Assembly (NCBI GenBank): GCA_038496675.1
Contig: CM076659.1
Location: forward strand, 24,025,485-24,089,484
DNA: 64,000 nucleotides
From: Rachycentron canadum
Taxonomy: Eukaryota; Chordata; Actinopteri; Carangiformes; Rachycentridae
Direction of reading: 5' to 3'
Positions within the stretch are counted from its first letter, which is position 1. Every line of letters begins with the position of its first letter. This document shows positions 49,063-61,429 of the stretch, in pieces. The notes beneath the pieces were generated by a model that worked only from the letters and a program-made list of their open reading frames with translations, did not search any database and was not told where the DNA came from. Position numbers and translations under genes: made by a program.

Positions 49063-52000
49063 TATATATACATAAATTAAAGATATCAAACCTGGGTCCA
49101 GAAGGTTACCAGTTACACCCAGAAAGCCACAGATGTGATCCTCAGATCCACCAACTTATGATATATTAATTATTTTCAGAACTTCTGTGATTGATTTGTA
49201 TACAGTACTGTGCAAAAGCGTTTGGCCACTATTATTGTTGTTTTAGCAATGCTAATGACCATATATAATTATTTATATAATAAGTCTCTTAATTAGAATA
49301 CAACCAGAAAATACAGGAAATCTGTAGCAGTATTAAAAAAAATAAAAGTAATAATAATAATAAAAAATCTGAAAAAAAAAAGCTTCTATAGGCTAAAGTG
49401 TCAAGTTTTCAGTGTGATCTCCCTTGAACAATAGCAGGAACCTGGCTCTTAAACTTAAATGGAATGGAGCCCTAATTAATGTCGTTGCTAACACATGTAT
49501 TTGTATTTTTCCAACTAGTTCATGTTAAAATTATGCTGTGAAAAAGGTCCATTACACCAGGTTTGATCAGGACATGCTTGAGCTTTACAGACAAATGTTG
49601 TATGAGTTTAACTCATTGGAAGCTGCTAATATGTATCAGACCAACTTTCAATCACATCATTCAAAATGACAAAGATCACAGAATCTGACAGACAGAAAAT
49701 CATCATTTAGCATCATCAAGGCCACTGTCAAAGGGAAACCAGCAAACAAACTGGATACTCAAGACGTGGTATTAAAGCTGTTATAAAGAAATTGGAAGAA
49801 TCAGGAGAGGTCAAGGACAAAAAAAAGGACTGGAAGGACAAGAAAACTTTCAAAATCTGTTTCTCAGAGTTTCTTCTTTGAGAGAAGAAGTTCAGCAAGG
49901 ACCTGGCTCAGCATCTGCCAGCTTCATCAGTATGAAGCCAAGTTGAACCTTATACAGTCTGAAGAAGCTGGATCAGGAATGAGCTTTGTAGAAGGGCAGC
50001 AGACAAGAAACCACTTTTTCAGAAGGGGAACAGGGTGAAAAGACTAAAATATGATAAAGATCACAAAGACTGGAAAGATTGAAAGAAACTTGGTATAATA
50101 TACCAGAAGATTACATCAGAATAGTTCAGGACAGTCTCCCAAGAAGAGTTCAACATGTGCTTAGTGCCAAGGGACGTCACACTAAATAATGACTTTTGCC
50201 TGTAGAAGCCATTTTGTTCTATAAATTGTGTTTTGGTTTTTATTTTGTGTAACTATTTCCTGTATTTTTTGTTTGCATCTTAATAAAAAAAGACTGAAAA
50301 GTAAATATGGATGCTCATTAAAACTTTGCTAAAACGACAAAGCTAGTGGTGGCACAGTACTGTATTTGTATATTTTTATTTGTTAGACAAGTCCATACCC
50401 TCGAGGGTCCTCGGTACAAAGAGCGTAGCTGATCCCAGGACTGCTCCTGCTGAAGGTCCAATGTTGCCTCTACAAACACCTGGACCACAAGAAAAAAAAG
50501 AAAGAATAAGAACAATAAACCATCTATCTAAATCTATTTTTTAAATATGATTTATATATAAATCTATAATAATTTTTAAGGGATGGACAAAGCTCTGCAG
50601 AGATCTGATATTTGGTCTGAACCACAACGGGAACATGCTATCAGACTTGTATCGACATTTTCAAAAGTGAGAATATGCCAGATTAATAATGTCCAGCAGA
50701 GCCAAATGTAGGGGGTGAGTGTGTAATAGCAGACATCTGTGATCAGATAACTCTCACCTTCTTTCTGTGAGCCTCTGCTCCTGAGTCACGATGAATTGAT
50801 GTGACACGAGTCTGAGAAGGACAGGGGATGACATGCCTGTGTTAACTACCATAAGGCATTATTTGTCACAGTAGTGCCAACAGGCATCACATGAATGTGC
50901 TTTTAGATGTTACAACAGGCTGCTGTGCTTCCCCACACTCCCTGCTGCCTTATGGAAAAACCCACAGCATCTTATTGTTATATTATATGAATAATGACTT
51001 TATTGTTAATTTCGGTTCCAGTTTGGTCATAATCAACAGTTTTTTTTTTTATCATTCCTGCTGCTGTGTAGCAACTACAGGTTTAATCATCTGACAAAAA
51101 ATAACATCAGGGTCCCTGGATGGCAGCTACTCGTATTAAAGTTGTGTTTTGATGAGCATATCAATCTGCAGCAGAAGTGAAGAAGAAAAACTAACAGGCC
51201 ATTTTAGCTCTGGGTTAGTATCAGAATAGGAAATTATTTTACTTACATTTTAAAAGCATCACTCATAACCCAACAACCAAATAAACAAACCACACCTATA
51301 TACAGTGGCTTGCAAAAGTATTCATACCCCTTGAACTTTTCCACATTTTGTCACGTTACGACCACAAACAAATATATTTTATTGGAAATTTATGTGAAAG
51401 ACCAACACAAAGTGTCACACAATTTTGAAGTACAGAGAAAATTATACATGATTTTAATTTATTTTTTTTTACAAATAAAAAACTGAAAAGTGTGGTGTGC
51501 AGAAGTATTGTACTGCAAAATTACTGACATCTTTGCCCATTCTTCTTTGCAAAACAGCTCAAGCTCAACCTCTGTCCCAGTCTCAAGTCTTTTGCAGACT
51601 CCAACAGGTTTTCTTCCAAGATTGCCCTGTATTTGGCTCCATCCATCTTCCCATCAACTCTGACCATCTTCCCTGTCCCTGCTGAAGAGAAGCCCCCCCA
51701 GATCATGATGCTGCCACCACCATGTTAGACAGTGGGGATGGTGTGTTCAGAGTGATGTGCAGTGTTAGTTTTGGTCTCATCTGACCAGAGCACCTTCTTC
51801 CACATGTTAGCTGTGTCCCCCACATGGCTTCTGGCAAACTGCAAACGGGACTTCTTATGGTTTTCTTTTGGCTCATTCCAGATGATAGATTGAACAGTGC
51901 TCCGTGAGATGTTCAAAGCTCGGGAAATCTTTTCATAGCCTAACCCTTTAAACTTCTCCACAACTTTATCCCTGAATTTTCTGGTGTGTTCCTTGGACTT

Positions 52001-55000
52001 CATGATCCTGTTTGCTCCCCAATATTCTCTGAACAAACATCATAGGCCGTCACAGAACAGCTGTATTTGTACTGACATTAGATTACACACAGGTTGACTC
52101 TATTTATTCATTAGGTCAACATTCGATCATTCAGCAATCATCAGGCAACTTCTGAAGGCAATTGGTTGACTCAGAGAAAAGGGGCTGAATACTTTTGCAC
52201 ACAGCACTTTTCAGTTTTTTATTTGTAAAAAAAATTTAAAATCATGTATAATTTTCTTTGTACTTCACAATTGTGTGCCACCTTGTGTTGGTCTTTCACA
52301 TAAATTTCCAATAAAATATATTTATGTTTGTGGTCGTAACATGACAAAATGTGGAAAAGTTCAAGGGGTATGAATACTTTTGCGAGCCACTGTATTTAAT
52401 GTGACAGTGGCTGACACTGTCAAAAGGCGCCTGAAATGGTTTGTCCAGTGAAACACAAGTGGCACACCACTAGAGATTTCCCTATGCTGCTGAAGCAATC
52501 AGCAAACTGCTCCACCTTAAGCATTAGCTACTTTATGATCTCTCGTCTCCCCCTAAAATCTATTCTGTCGAGTTGTCTGGATAACATTTTTTTTCTGCAT
52601 TTGTTTTGGTCTGTTGTTCATTTGCAGCACATTTCCATTATTGTATTTATTTTGTATTTTCATTTGTGTTTTTGGTACAAATCTGCATCACTTCTGAATA
52701 TGCAGCTCTTTATGGAAGTGTTTTGGGCCATTGCAGCATTTTGCCCTCGTCAGCCACAGTACCACAGATCTTTCTTTCCTTAAAACAAACACACCTGAGC
52801 CAGGGACATGCTGCGGTTTCTCTTTGGTTCGGTGGAAGGCCCACCTCTTCCTCCTTGACTCGACGAACACTTGTAGCAGTTCCATCGCTGCTGCACCTCT
52901 GAAGAAAGACCCTGCCCACAGTCCTTCTGCTGCAGGCATTGGATGTGGTAGAGGTGGCCACAGCTGATGAGACACACATACACACAGACACACATTTATA
53001 CCTGATAAATTCAGACAGTTTAGGGGCTTCACTCATTGCTGTCAGTAATTCACATGGTGCACTGGACACTGCTTCAGACAGAGATGCAGACAGACAGAGC
53101 TGTAGACAGACACAGCCCTGTAGAAAGACAGATACACAGACAGAGGGAAGTTGTAGAGAGACAGAGTGAAGCTGCACGCTGACAGAGAACTGAAGACAGG
53201 TGTAGAGTAGCTGCAGACAGACAGAGAGGAGAAGCAGACACACACAACTGCAGACAGACAGAGAGGGGCAGGAGACAGACAGACAGAGCTGCTGACAGAG
53301 AGCTGTAGAATGATAGAGGGGAACTGCAGACACACAGAGCTGCAGACAGACAGAGAGGAGGTGTAGACAGACAGAACTGCAGACAGACAGAGAGGGGAAG
53401 GAGACAGACAGCTACAAAAAGATGTGAGGAACTACAGACACACAGAGCTGCAGACAGACACAGAGTTGCTGACAGAGAGAGCTGCAGATAGATAGAGGGG
53501 AACTGCAGAAAGAGGGACTGCAGACAGACAGTGAAGAGCTGCAGACAGACATAGCTACAAAATAGAGGAGCTGTAGGCAAACAGAAAACTGCAGACAGAA
53601 ATTCAGACAGAGGGAAGCTGCAGACAGACAGAACTGCAGACAGAGCTCTAGGCAGACATCTGTAGACAGACAGAGATAGACAGAGAGCTGCAGACAGAAA
53701 TTCAAACAGAGGGGAGCTGTAGAGGCATAGCTGTAGGCTGACTGAGCTACAGACAGACACAGTGCTGCTGACAGAGAGAGCCGCAGAAAGATAGAAACAA
53801 ACTGCAGAGAGAGAGGGACTGCAGACAGACAGAGCTACTAAAAAGACAATAGAGGAGCTGCACACAGGCAGAACTGCAGGCAGACTGCAACCTCAGGTGT
53901 GTGTTACCTGAACACAATGATCTCCTCAGCTGAGTCCTGCCTCCTCTTATACTGCTGGAGGCAGATGTTACAGTAGTCTTGTCGTGGGTGGAGTCCTCTG
54001 GTGACAGCAGCACGCAGGTGAGCCAGGGACCAGTGGAGGTCATGGTTCAACAAACTGGTGGTTGTTTCAAGTAAAGTCTAAAAAAACATTTTTATAACAG
54101 TAATAAAAATACAGTAATAAAAGAGCATCTAGTATAGATGGACAACAGTATTTCTGTTTTACTGCTGTATTGTGGTTTCTGAGAATGTGTGACAGTCACT
54201 GAGGGACAGTGTTGAGATCTGCTGCTTTGTTTATGAATGAATCACAGACTGAGGCTTTAATGAAAAGTTCCAGTGAAAATTGACCTCACTCCTGTGTGTG
54301 AAAATTTCTCATTAACATCTCTCCATCTCATATAAATAGTACATCACAATGTATAACAGGAATTATTCATGAAACATTAAACATGGAATATGAAGTGTTG
54401 AGTCACATTAACCTTTAGGAAGACTATGAAAAAAACTGCTAGAGAGGTAAACAGTGAACTACTCCTCTCCCACTCCCACCATATAGTTGTTTACCTGCTC
54501 ATAGTGAAAAGTGTCCATCATACCAAGAATCAAGCCTTGGATCTCTGCCAGCTTTCCTGTTCCATAGACTGGGTCCTGACAGGGTCAAAGGTCACAGAGT
54601 TAAATCACATTACGTGTGTGTGTTGTCACTTTATTGTGATGTAGATTACATTTCCTAATTTTTTCCTCAAAGATCAGTAAAGTGAGAACATTTTAGAGGT
54701 TTTATAGACTTATAACACACAGACTCACACAGACCTGCAGTATTCGTTGGATGATGGCCGGCAGAGAAATGAAGCTGCTCATACTGTTAAGAACCTTCAT
54801 TGTCAGCTCCTTCAGCACTGAAACCCAATAAAACACAAACATCAATGAAAAGCTCCACTCACAAAACTGATTCACTACAACATAACAGAGGGTCAGTGGC
54901 TTATGAAGCTACATTACCAATTACCATTCATTACCATCATCATCACAAAGAAGAGTCATAGTTAGTGGACTACAGACCAGTCCTGACAAATCAGAAACAG

Positions 55001-58000
55001 AATGTGTGTGTGCTTACCTTCAGAGGTGTGTTTGGCATCCAGTCCCTTCAACAGTTTCTGAGAATCCATCATAGTCTCCAAAAGAGGAAACCACAGAGCC
55101 TGAGGAGGAGACATTATGAGACAGCATATACACACAGGCACAGAGATAGACACAGTCACCAACAAACACAGACATACAAACAGACATACAGAAAGACACA
55201 CATGCACACACACACACAAACACAGAGACAGACAGACTCACATACCTCTCTCTGTTGCTGGAAGAGGTTGTGAGAGTTGCGGTGACATAGGTTGATGATG
55301 TCATTGAGTGAGTACTTTACTCTGGTCAGTGTTGAGTCCCTGTGGTTCTCGTCTTCACCCTGTTCTCCACCTGCTCCTTCTGCTCCTGTCTGTCTCTCAG
55401 CAGTCAGGAGACACAGTGTGCCCCTTAGTGTCTGTGGAGACACAAACAGGTGAAATGTTTGTGGGTCAAAGATGAAAAGGTTTCAGGGATTATATAATAC
55501 AATTTATCTTTTCTCTTTTTGGATTAGAATGTATCACTTTTATTGTTAATATTTTCAGATCAAAAAATAATGGTTACAGGCTTTTACCACTATTTACAGA
55601 AGGCACATGTCATTTAGTGTGACAGTTCACATACAAAATCTTTTATGATGCTCTTAGGCGATTGATATTAAGAACAAGTGATATAAAATTATATTAACTC
55701 ACTATTAGACTAAAGGATCCAAAGAAAGAAAAGCATTAAAGGATCACAATGCACTCCCCAAATACTAATTAATTGTAATTAAGTCTTTATATTTTTGCAA
55801 ATATCTTCTCAACCACTAGGTTTTAACCCATTTGCGAAGAGGTTTTGTGTAAGTGGAAGTGAAATTAATTTAAAATACACTTAATTCAATGTTACCACTT
55901 ACTCTCTTATATACAGTCCTGTACGATAATTATAGCACAGTGGAAGTATATTATTCTATTTTGATATAAATATATCTATTACACTGAATGACCATAGTTA
56001 AAGAGGGATGTCATGTATTGATAATGTATTTGTTATCATTATTACAATGTTTTTAGCATTAGTCTGGATCAGTATTAACATTCCTGAGAAAAAGACAGTT
56101 TTGTGTCAAATTCAATTGATGAAAGTGTTTTCACATGCATAGAAAACACATTAAATAAAACTACAGTATCCACTTTAGTGTTTCAAATAGCTTTTGGTAA
56201 ATTAAAATGTCAAAACATGGGTTACTGCAAAATCGGTATTCACAGTAATGGTCACAGTTAAAATTTACCATTATGTCTTTTAATAAACATATATCCTCAA
56301 TACTTTTCCCATCACTTTGCTAAGGAAGTCCAGCTATTGGTTTGTGAGCTGCTGTTTTGAAACCTCGAGTTTGTAAATGTACCATCACCATCTTGTTTTT
56401 CCAAACCAGAAGAAACCATATTTGGAGGAGATGGGGGAGCTAAGGAGGTCAAGTCAAGTCAATCAAGTTTTCCCATAGGTTGCGATACAATCTTTTTATA
56501 ACCAGTGGAGTTGCCCCCTGATGGTCAATAGATAAATTGAAGGTTTGAGGTACTTATCTGTACCTAAGTGGTGATGGATTTAATTTTGGTCATTTTTAGC
56601 AGACAGATATCGAAAGTGATTTATAGACAGGGACATTAGTAAAGCTTCAGTGCAGTAATTGACTGGCTGTAGAGGGGGCTTGGACCTTCAGAAATCCACC
56701 ACCATTTCCTTTGTCTTTGAGGTGTTCAGTAGGAGGCAGTTTTTGGGACTCCAGTCACTGAAAGTCAGATCCTTATCCTCCTCTTTCTGTCCATTCCTGA
56801 TACATACCACAATAGCAGTATCATCAGAGTATTTCTGGATATGGCAGGACTCAGAACTGTACTTAAAGTCTGCTGTGTACAATGTGAACAGGAATGGAGC
56901 CAAAACAGTCCCTTGTGGAGCCCTGTGCTGCTCATTACTGTCACAGAGACATAGTTCCCCAGCCTGATGTGGTCTTTCTGTCAGGTAATCTGTGATCCAG
57001 GAAACAAAGGAGGGGTCCACTCCCAACTCTTTGAGCTTGTCCCTGAGTATGATGGGTTGGATGGTGTTGAATGCACTTGAAAAAATAACATTATCCTCAC
57101 TTAGGTGCCAGATTCTACCAGATGAGAGAGCGAGAGGTGGAGCGAGTAGAGGATAGCACTATCCACTCCAATGTGTTCCTTGTATGCAAACTGCAGGGTT
57201 CAGTCTGTCTTTGACCTCAAATCTCAGTCGGCATAGAAGCAGAGAGTTTTCATGATGTGTGAAATGAGGGCCACCGGTCTTTGGTGGACGTTTAGTTCAG
57301 CTGGACACTTCATTGTTGGTACAGGTACAATACACAATGTTTTGGGACTCGACCCAACTGCAGACTCAGGTTGAAGATCCTTTGAAGAGGCTCTCACTGG
57401 TGGGCAGCACAATCCTTAAGCAGCCTTGGACACACACCATCTGGACCAGCTGCCTTCTCAGGGCACAGTCTCCCTAGTTCCAACCTCACTCCTGCCAAGT
57501 CATCAGCTTTTTTACGTTTCCCAGACATGGTGTTACATTCATACAGCGCTTCGGAGAAAGGAAAGAGGAGGCTACTAAATAGCTTTAATAGCTTTACATT
57601 TTTTATTTAACAAGCATAAATATAATTTTGACAACTTCATAGCTTCAGAGTAGACACAGCCTCACAAACTCCCTGTGATCTCTGAACAACTTCCTTAGAG
57701 AAACACAATGTATGTCACTTAGTAGAGGAGTGACGTATTCTTTGGGCAAGGGGATGGGGCATTTGACCTTGCCATGACACAATGAAGGAGCACCCAGTGA
57801 AGTAGGATTCAAACCAAGACAGAGCTTTGCCCAAGAAGCCCATGTCGAAGAGTACAGATAGCAGGATGCAGTGGCTCAGCGTATCAAAGTCAGCTGCGAG
57901 GTCCACCAAAGTAAGAACTGAGGGGTCACTTGGAGCTCTGGCTGCCCTAGAGGATTCACTCAAAGGCGACAGTGCCTTTGTAGAAAAGTTGCCACTCTCA

Positions 58001-60889
58001 AAGCTCGACTGATTAGGACAAAGGTGATCTGTGATAAGAAACGGTCAAAAGTTTTGACACGTAATTCTAAATGAGACGGCTGAATGAGACGAAAGTTGCG
58101 TTGTTAGGCTGAGGAGATTTAGCTAGAAAATTGAGTAAGGAAGGTGGAGAGGTACTGACTGGACTGGAAGAGGCAGAGGACAGGGGAGTGGCATGGAGAG
58201 TGGTTTGTCTTAGACCAGCAGAGACTGGTCATCTCTGTGAGGGTCACAGAACTGACAGCTGATGGTCACTACCTTGTGAAGAAGACAAAAAGGTTGAGGC
58301 ACGCTAAACTGGGCAGGTTTGGTAGATAGAGGACAGAGACTATCCAGAAATGAGTTTAGAGTAAAATAGAGAGAGTGGTGAGCACTGAGGACAAGTGGGC
58401 GTGAGACAGGTTGTGGAGGTAGCAGTGGAAAAAGAACATAGGTGGTAGAATGGGTGGCAGCTCAGGGAGGTAAACAATGAAGCAAATGAAATAGTGGTTG
58501 GACAGGTGGAGAGGTGTGACTGTTAGGGAATCTGTGGCACAATTTTGGGTGAGAATGAAGTCATATACTTTGCCAGCTGTGGGTTGAGGGGCTGTGATCC
58601 CCTCAATCGACTGACCTCCTTGGCCTTTTTACATGATGCATATGCCACAGGGATGAGGTTGAGGCACATTTCTACAATGCTAAGTAGTGGTGTCAAAAAC
58701 TAATAGAAAATAAAATCCAAAAAAGGCTTGAAAGTTAATCATAACTGTACTAAATGTTTAATTTATCTGAAACATAAATAAGTTGTCTTTTTATTTACAC
58801 AGACAAAAGTTCAGTTTTTGAAGGATGATTTCAGTATCACTGAGCTTCTGCATTCATGTAATTTCAACTGGTGAATGATAAAGTGTGTGTGTAGTGTGTG
58901 TATCTACCTCCAACAGGACAGAGAAAGCTCCATGAACATCCCCTTTCTTCTCCAGCAGATATGCTGTGGCCTCACTGTGGTGGTGTTTCTCTGTGGTCTA
59001 GTGAAAGACAGACACTTGTTTACAGCTGCAGGTGAACTGATGGTACAGGTAAGTTGACTGTGCATTGTGTCATTGGACAAACATCTCTGGACTTTCTGTT
59101 CGTGGACGCAAGTATTTAACTCCTGTACACAATCACACACACAATAAACCTGAACACAGAATAACAATAATAGCACTCAGTACTTGTATGGCCTCCTCCA
59201 ATCTGTAGTGCTGGGACGTCTGAAGGAAACTCAGAAGCTGCTGGGGTGCAAAGCGACACAGTAGGTCCAGCAACAGTTCATGGAGGTCACGTTCCAGAGG
59301 CAGGATGGTCCCTAACTGATGACATTCCCTGAGGGACAGAGAAGGAGGTGAAGAAGATGAGAAGGAGATGAACAGGGAGGAGAGGAGGTAAAGTCATAAA
59401 TACTGCAGGATAGAAGTCAATGAGTCATCGACAAAACAAGACAAACAACATACCGGGGCTCCAGGAGACAGCTGAGGAACTGGAAAAGGAGCTGGTCATC
59501 CTACAGACATAAACAGTAGACTGAGTTGGTATCTGACCCTAAACAGAGAATATAAATTGTTCCAAGCATCTCCACTCTGTCAGAGACACAAAGCAGACCA
59601 AACATAGACATAGTGACCAACATTGCTGTCCTGTGTGGTCACTGCTCAAGGTAGGAGGTAGAAGCAGAGATGCACATCCTCCTCCACTGTGACAAGAGAC
59701 CTCCACTACCAGGAAGATAGCCAAGCTCCATATGTTAACTCCAGAAGATATCAAACCTCCAGATGTTAACCCAGAAGACAAGGAACCTCAAGGATGACCT
59801 TCTAGGACAAATGGAACCGTCCTTTCTGTCATCACACCTGTTATATTCACTACATTGACTTTCTCTTAGTCTGAAATGCACTGCAGCTATTTAAGGTAAG
59901 GAGGTGAGACAAGAGATGAGACAAGAGACGAAAGCTGTGAACTTTATTTGAATTTACCTTAAGCTCAGAGATGATTTGCTGCACCTCTTGAGTAAAGTGA
60001 AACACAACAACATCAGCCGACTTGCTGGGGTCAAGGGTCACCAGCTCCTGTGAACATATGTTTGAGGGCTTGTTTGTTAATGCACAGGCACTGACAGACA
60101 TGTTGTCACCCAGATGCCTTAGTTCATCTGTGTCCTCTCATTTTGTCCTTCAGCTAGCAAAGGGCTGTGAGCCTGTGTTATGCTACTTAACTAATGAAAC
60201 ATTATATTATTCATTAGGTGCAAAAGACTAAAAGCTGATTTAGACAAAGCAGCAGCACTTGGTTATCTATCAGGTGTCAGTGTATGTCAATCCACTACAT
60301 CTGGACTGACCACCCTTGTGTCTGCAGGGAGTTTAGGTTTTCCTCTGTCAAAGATGCAGCTGTTAAATGACTGGTTCACTTCAACAATTAAAAAAAACAT
60401 TCCTTGTAGTATCTAGGTTCAGTACATAGGTTCAGGAATCTGATCCTGAATCGTGAACATGCTCGATTACACATCCAATCTAGCTTGGAACTGCCTGGGG
60501 ACCCACCAGGAGGAGCTGTGAGACATGTGTAAGGAGAAGAACTTCCTTCCTTCCAGACTGTGACCTAGTCTCGATCAGCACCACTACTTGATGGACCAGG
60601 TGTATGTGTGCTCTGACCTGAATGTGCTGCAGGACTTTGACTTTGACTGTTTGCTTCTCCTCGGGACTATAACCAGGCATGGACAGCAGATTGTGGATGT
60701 AGCTGAAGATCTCCTCCTACACACACAGGCACATGCACACACATCATATATGAAATCTCAACACGTTAAGTAAATGCATGTTGGTTGGATGAAATATGTA
60801 TCACCTTTCTCAGGGGGTCTCTCAGATAGCAGTCGATGATCCGGTCATACAGATGTTGCTTCTCATACAGAAATTCACAGATCTGGTAG
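47098..60889 (-). CDS. vps8: Vps8, CORVET tethering complex subunit (C-terminal 15 exons)
   Basis: Vps8 is the Rab5-binding subunit of CORVET, which tethers early endosomes. Exons, 5' to 3': 60805-60889, 60618-60716, 59958-60047, 59454-59500, 59184-59328, 58908-58997, 55246-55431, 55018-55099, 54735-54817, 54495-54575, 53908-54077, 52795-52963, 50758-50811, 50399-50479, 47098-47223. They join in phase to 528 residues plus TAG; the first base belongs to a codon begun in an exon beyond the window. Vertebrate Vps8 is about 1,430 residues, so the N-terminal beta-propeller part is missing here. Seen: helical repeats (YQICEFLYEKQHLYDRII, CYLRDPLRK, AYLLEKKGDVHGAF, CHRNSHNLFQQQRE, WFPLLETMM), a RING-H2 finger (CNICLQQYKRR, SCGHLYHIQC, WNCYKC) split between the exons ending at 53908 and starting at 52963, and the family's closing motif (SWDQLRSLYRG, FQLKLSPPP). 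No exon is disrupted. Confidence 0.94.
47857..48474 (-). mobile_element. Tc1-like relic in the last vps8 intron
   Basis: Left end 'acattatgaccacctgctg' and right end 'gtggtcataatgttatggc' are inverted copies, as in 10664-11352. Inside, the reverse complement carries the transposase N-terminal helix-turn-helix region (about 48060-48340) joined to a short C-terminal piece, with the middle deleted. Dead copy of the same family as 4226-4530. Confidence 0.8.
48590..49072. repeat. (TA)n microsatellite with an assembly gap
   Basis: (AT)n from 48590 to 48629, then N from 48630 to 49000 (371 bases), then (TA)n to 49046, (CA)n to about 49061 and TATA again. The gap is almost certainly an unresolved continuation of the array. 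It lies in the last vps8 intron. Confidence 0.97.
49203..50362 (+). mobile_element. Tc1-like transposon, family C (1160 bp)
   Basis: Flanked by TA. The left end cagtactgtgcaaaagc and the right end ggcacagtactg are inverted. The plus strand holds a degraded Tc1 transposase N-terminal half (LEESGEVKDKK-like and DLAQHLPAS-like pieces). The element sits in the last vps8 intron, with its right end 36 bp from the donor of the exon at 50399-50479. Confidence 0.85.
51303..52392 (-). mobile_element. Tc1-like transposon, family A copy 2 (1090 bp)
   Basis: TA-flanked, with ends cagtggcttgcaaaagtatt and acttttgcgagccactg as perfect inverted repeats over about 30 bp. The minus strand encodes MFREYWGANRIMKSKEHT, KFRDKVVEKFKGLGY and the helix-turn-helix SRALNISRSTVQSII, then jumps to ENHKKSRLQFARSHVG and MIWGGFSSAGTGKM: the middle of the transposase, including part of the DDE domain, is deleted. 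Same family as 44819-46290. Lies in a vps8 intron. Confidence 0.93.
53040..53890. repeat. GACA/GACAGA-type minisatellite in a vps8 intron
   Basis: About 850 bp of variable units built from cagacagacagag, gagctgcagacagac and gaactgcagac blocks. On the vps8 transcript strand it reads as CTGTCTGTCTGCAG-type units. It fills most of the 944-nt intron that splits the RING finger. A 263-codon minus-strand open frame across it (53074-53865) is low-complexity Ser/Leu/Cys and is attributed to the repeat. Confidence 0.95.
55500..56310. other. vps8 intron sequence, nothing recognised
   Basis: AT-rich part of the 3.5-kb intron between the exons at 55246-55431 and 58908-58997. No element assigned. Confidence 0.5.
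56320..56540 (+). repeat. Dispersed repeat, copy 2
   Basis: Shares the blocks 'attggtttgtgagctgc', 'catcttgtttttccaaacc', 'catatttggaggaga' and 'accagtggagttgcccc' with 5640-6190, in the same order and orientation. Confidence 0.6.
56660..57420 (-). mobile_element. Rex1-like LINE reverse transcriptase fragment
   Basis: Minus strand 56688-57026 encodes DPSFVSWITDYLTERP, APQGTVLAPFLFTLYTADF, QKYSDDTAIVVCIRNG and LNTSKTKEMVVDF: the reverse-transcriptase core, with the catalytic loop reading YSDD as in the Rex1/CR1 group. Further pieces continue to about 57420. Both ends are missing and frame breaks occur. Confidence 0.8.
57640..58680 (-). mobile_element. L2-like LINE ORF2 fragment
   Basis: From 58560 downwards the minus strand gives DSLTVTPLHLSNHYFI, the end of the endonuclease domain, then linker pieces, then the reverse-transcriptase segment VLTLVDLAADFDTLSHCILL and GKALSWFESYFTG (57715-57963). 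Frameshifts occur throughout and the end downstream of the YMDD motif region is missing. Confidence 0.75.
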
Positions 60890-60899
60890 CTGGAGGTAA

Positions 60900-61425
60900 A
60901 GAGGTGATTCATGATTTATACATTCAAAAGCATCAATGAAACACATTAATATCTAAACGCAAAATGGTTATTAGTAGGGTTCTCTCCAGCACTTAAGACA
61001 AAATGCCTGCGAAGGCTATTAGCCTGTAGTTTCTGAACTGTTTAGATAAAAATAGCAACACAAATATAACAGGCAGTGACAGTCATAGCTGTTGCTTTAC
61101 TGACCTAATACAAGTACATGTCACCTCCTGTGGCTATTTACCTACACAAAGATCTTCAACTGTACATAAACAAATCTGTCAACTTCCTCTTTTATGGTTT
61201 CCACCCCAGCTTCCATGGCACACATACACTTTCAGCAAACATTCTCCATGCAGTTTCTACAGCCTTCCACCCAAAGGTCATCTATTCCACAACGACACTG
61301 AACAACACAGCAGTCAGTGATTCTGCCTGCTGCCCTCCAGTGACCTCTTTTTACATAAGACAAATATATATAATATAACAAACAAACTGTATATACACAA
61401 ACATTGCAGCCGCTCCCACCCTTAA
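60900..61425. other. vps8 intron, no exon recognised
   Basis: The next upstream vps8 exon was looked for here and not found; it probably lies beyond 64000. Confidence 0.5.
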
Positions 61426-61429
61426 CTGT

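Noticed and set aside
48511..49089. Open frames of 160-190 codons across the gap
   Set aside because: They are made of the TA repeat (Tyr-Ile) and unknown bases.
53074..53865. 263-codon minus-strand open frame
   Set aside because: It lies wholly in the minisatellite; the protein is a repeated Leu/Ser/Cys string and overlaps a vps8 intron. Repeat units lacking stop codons explain its length.
53040..53890. CRISPR-like array
   Set aside because: Units are variable and contiguous, with no unique spacers, and the DNA is vertebrate.
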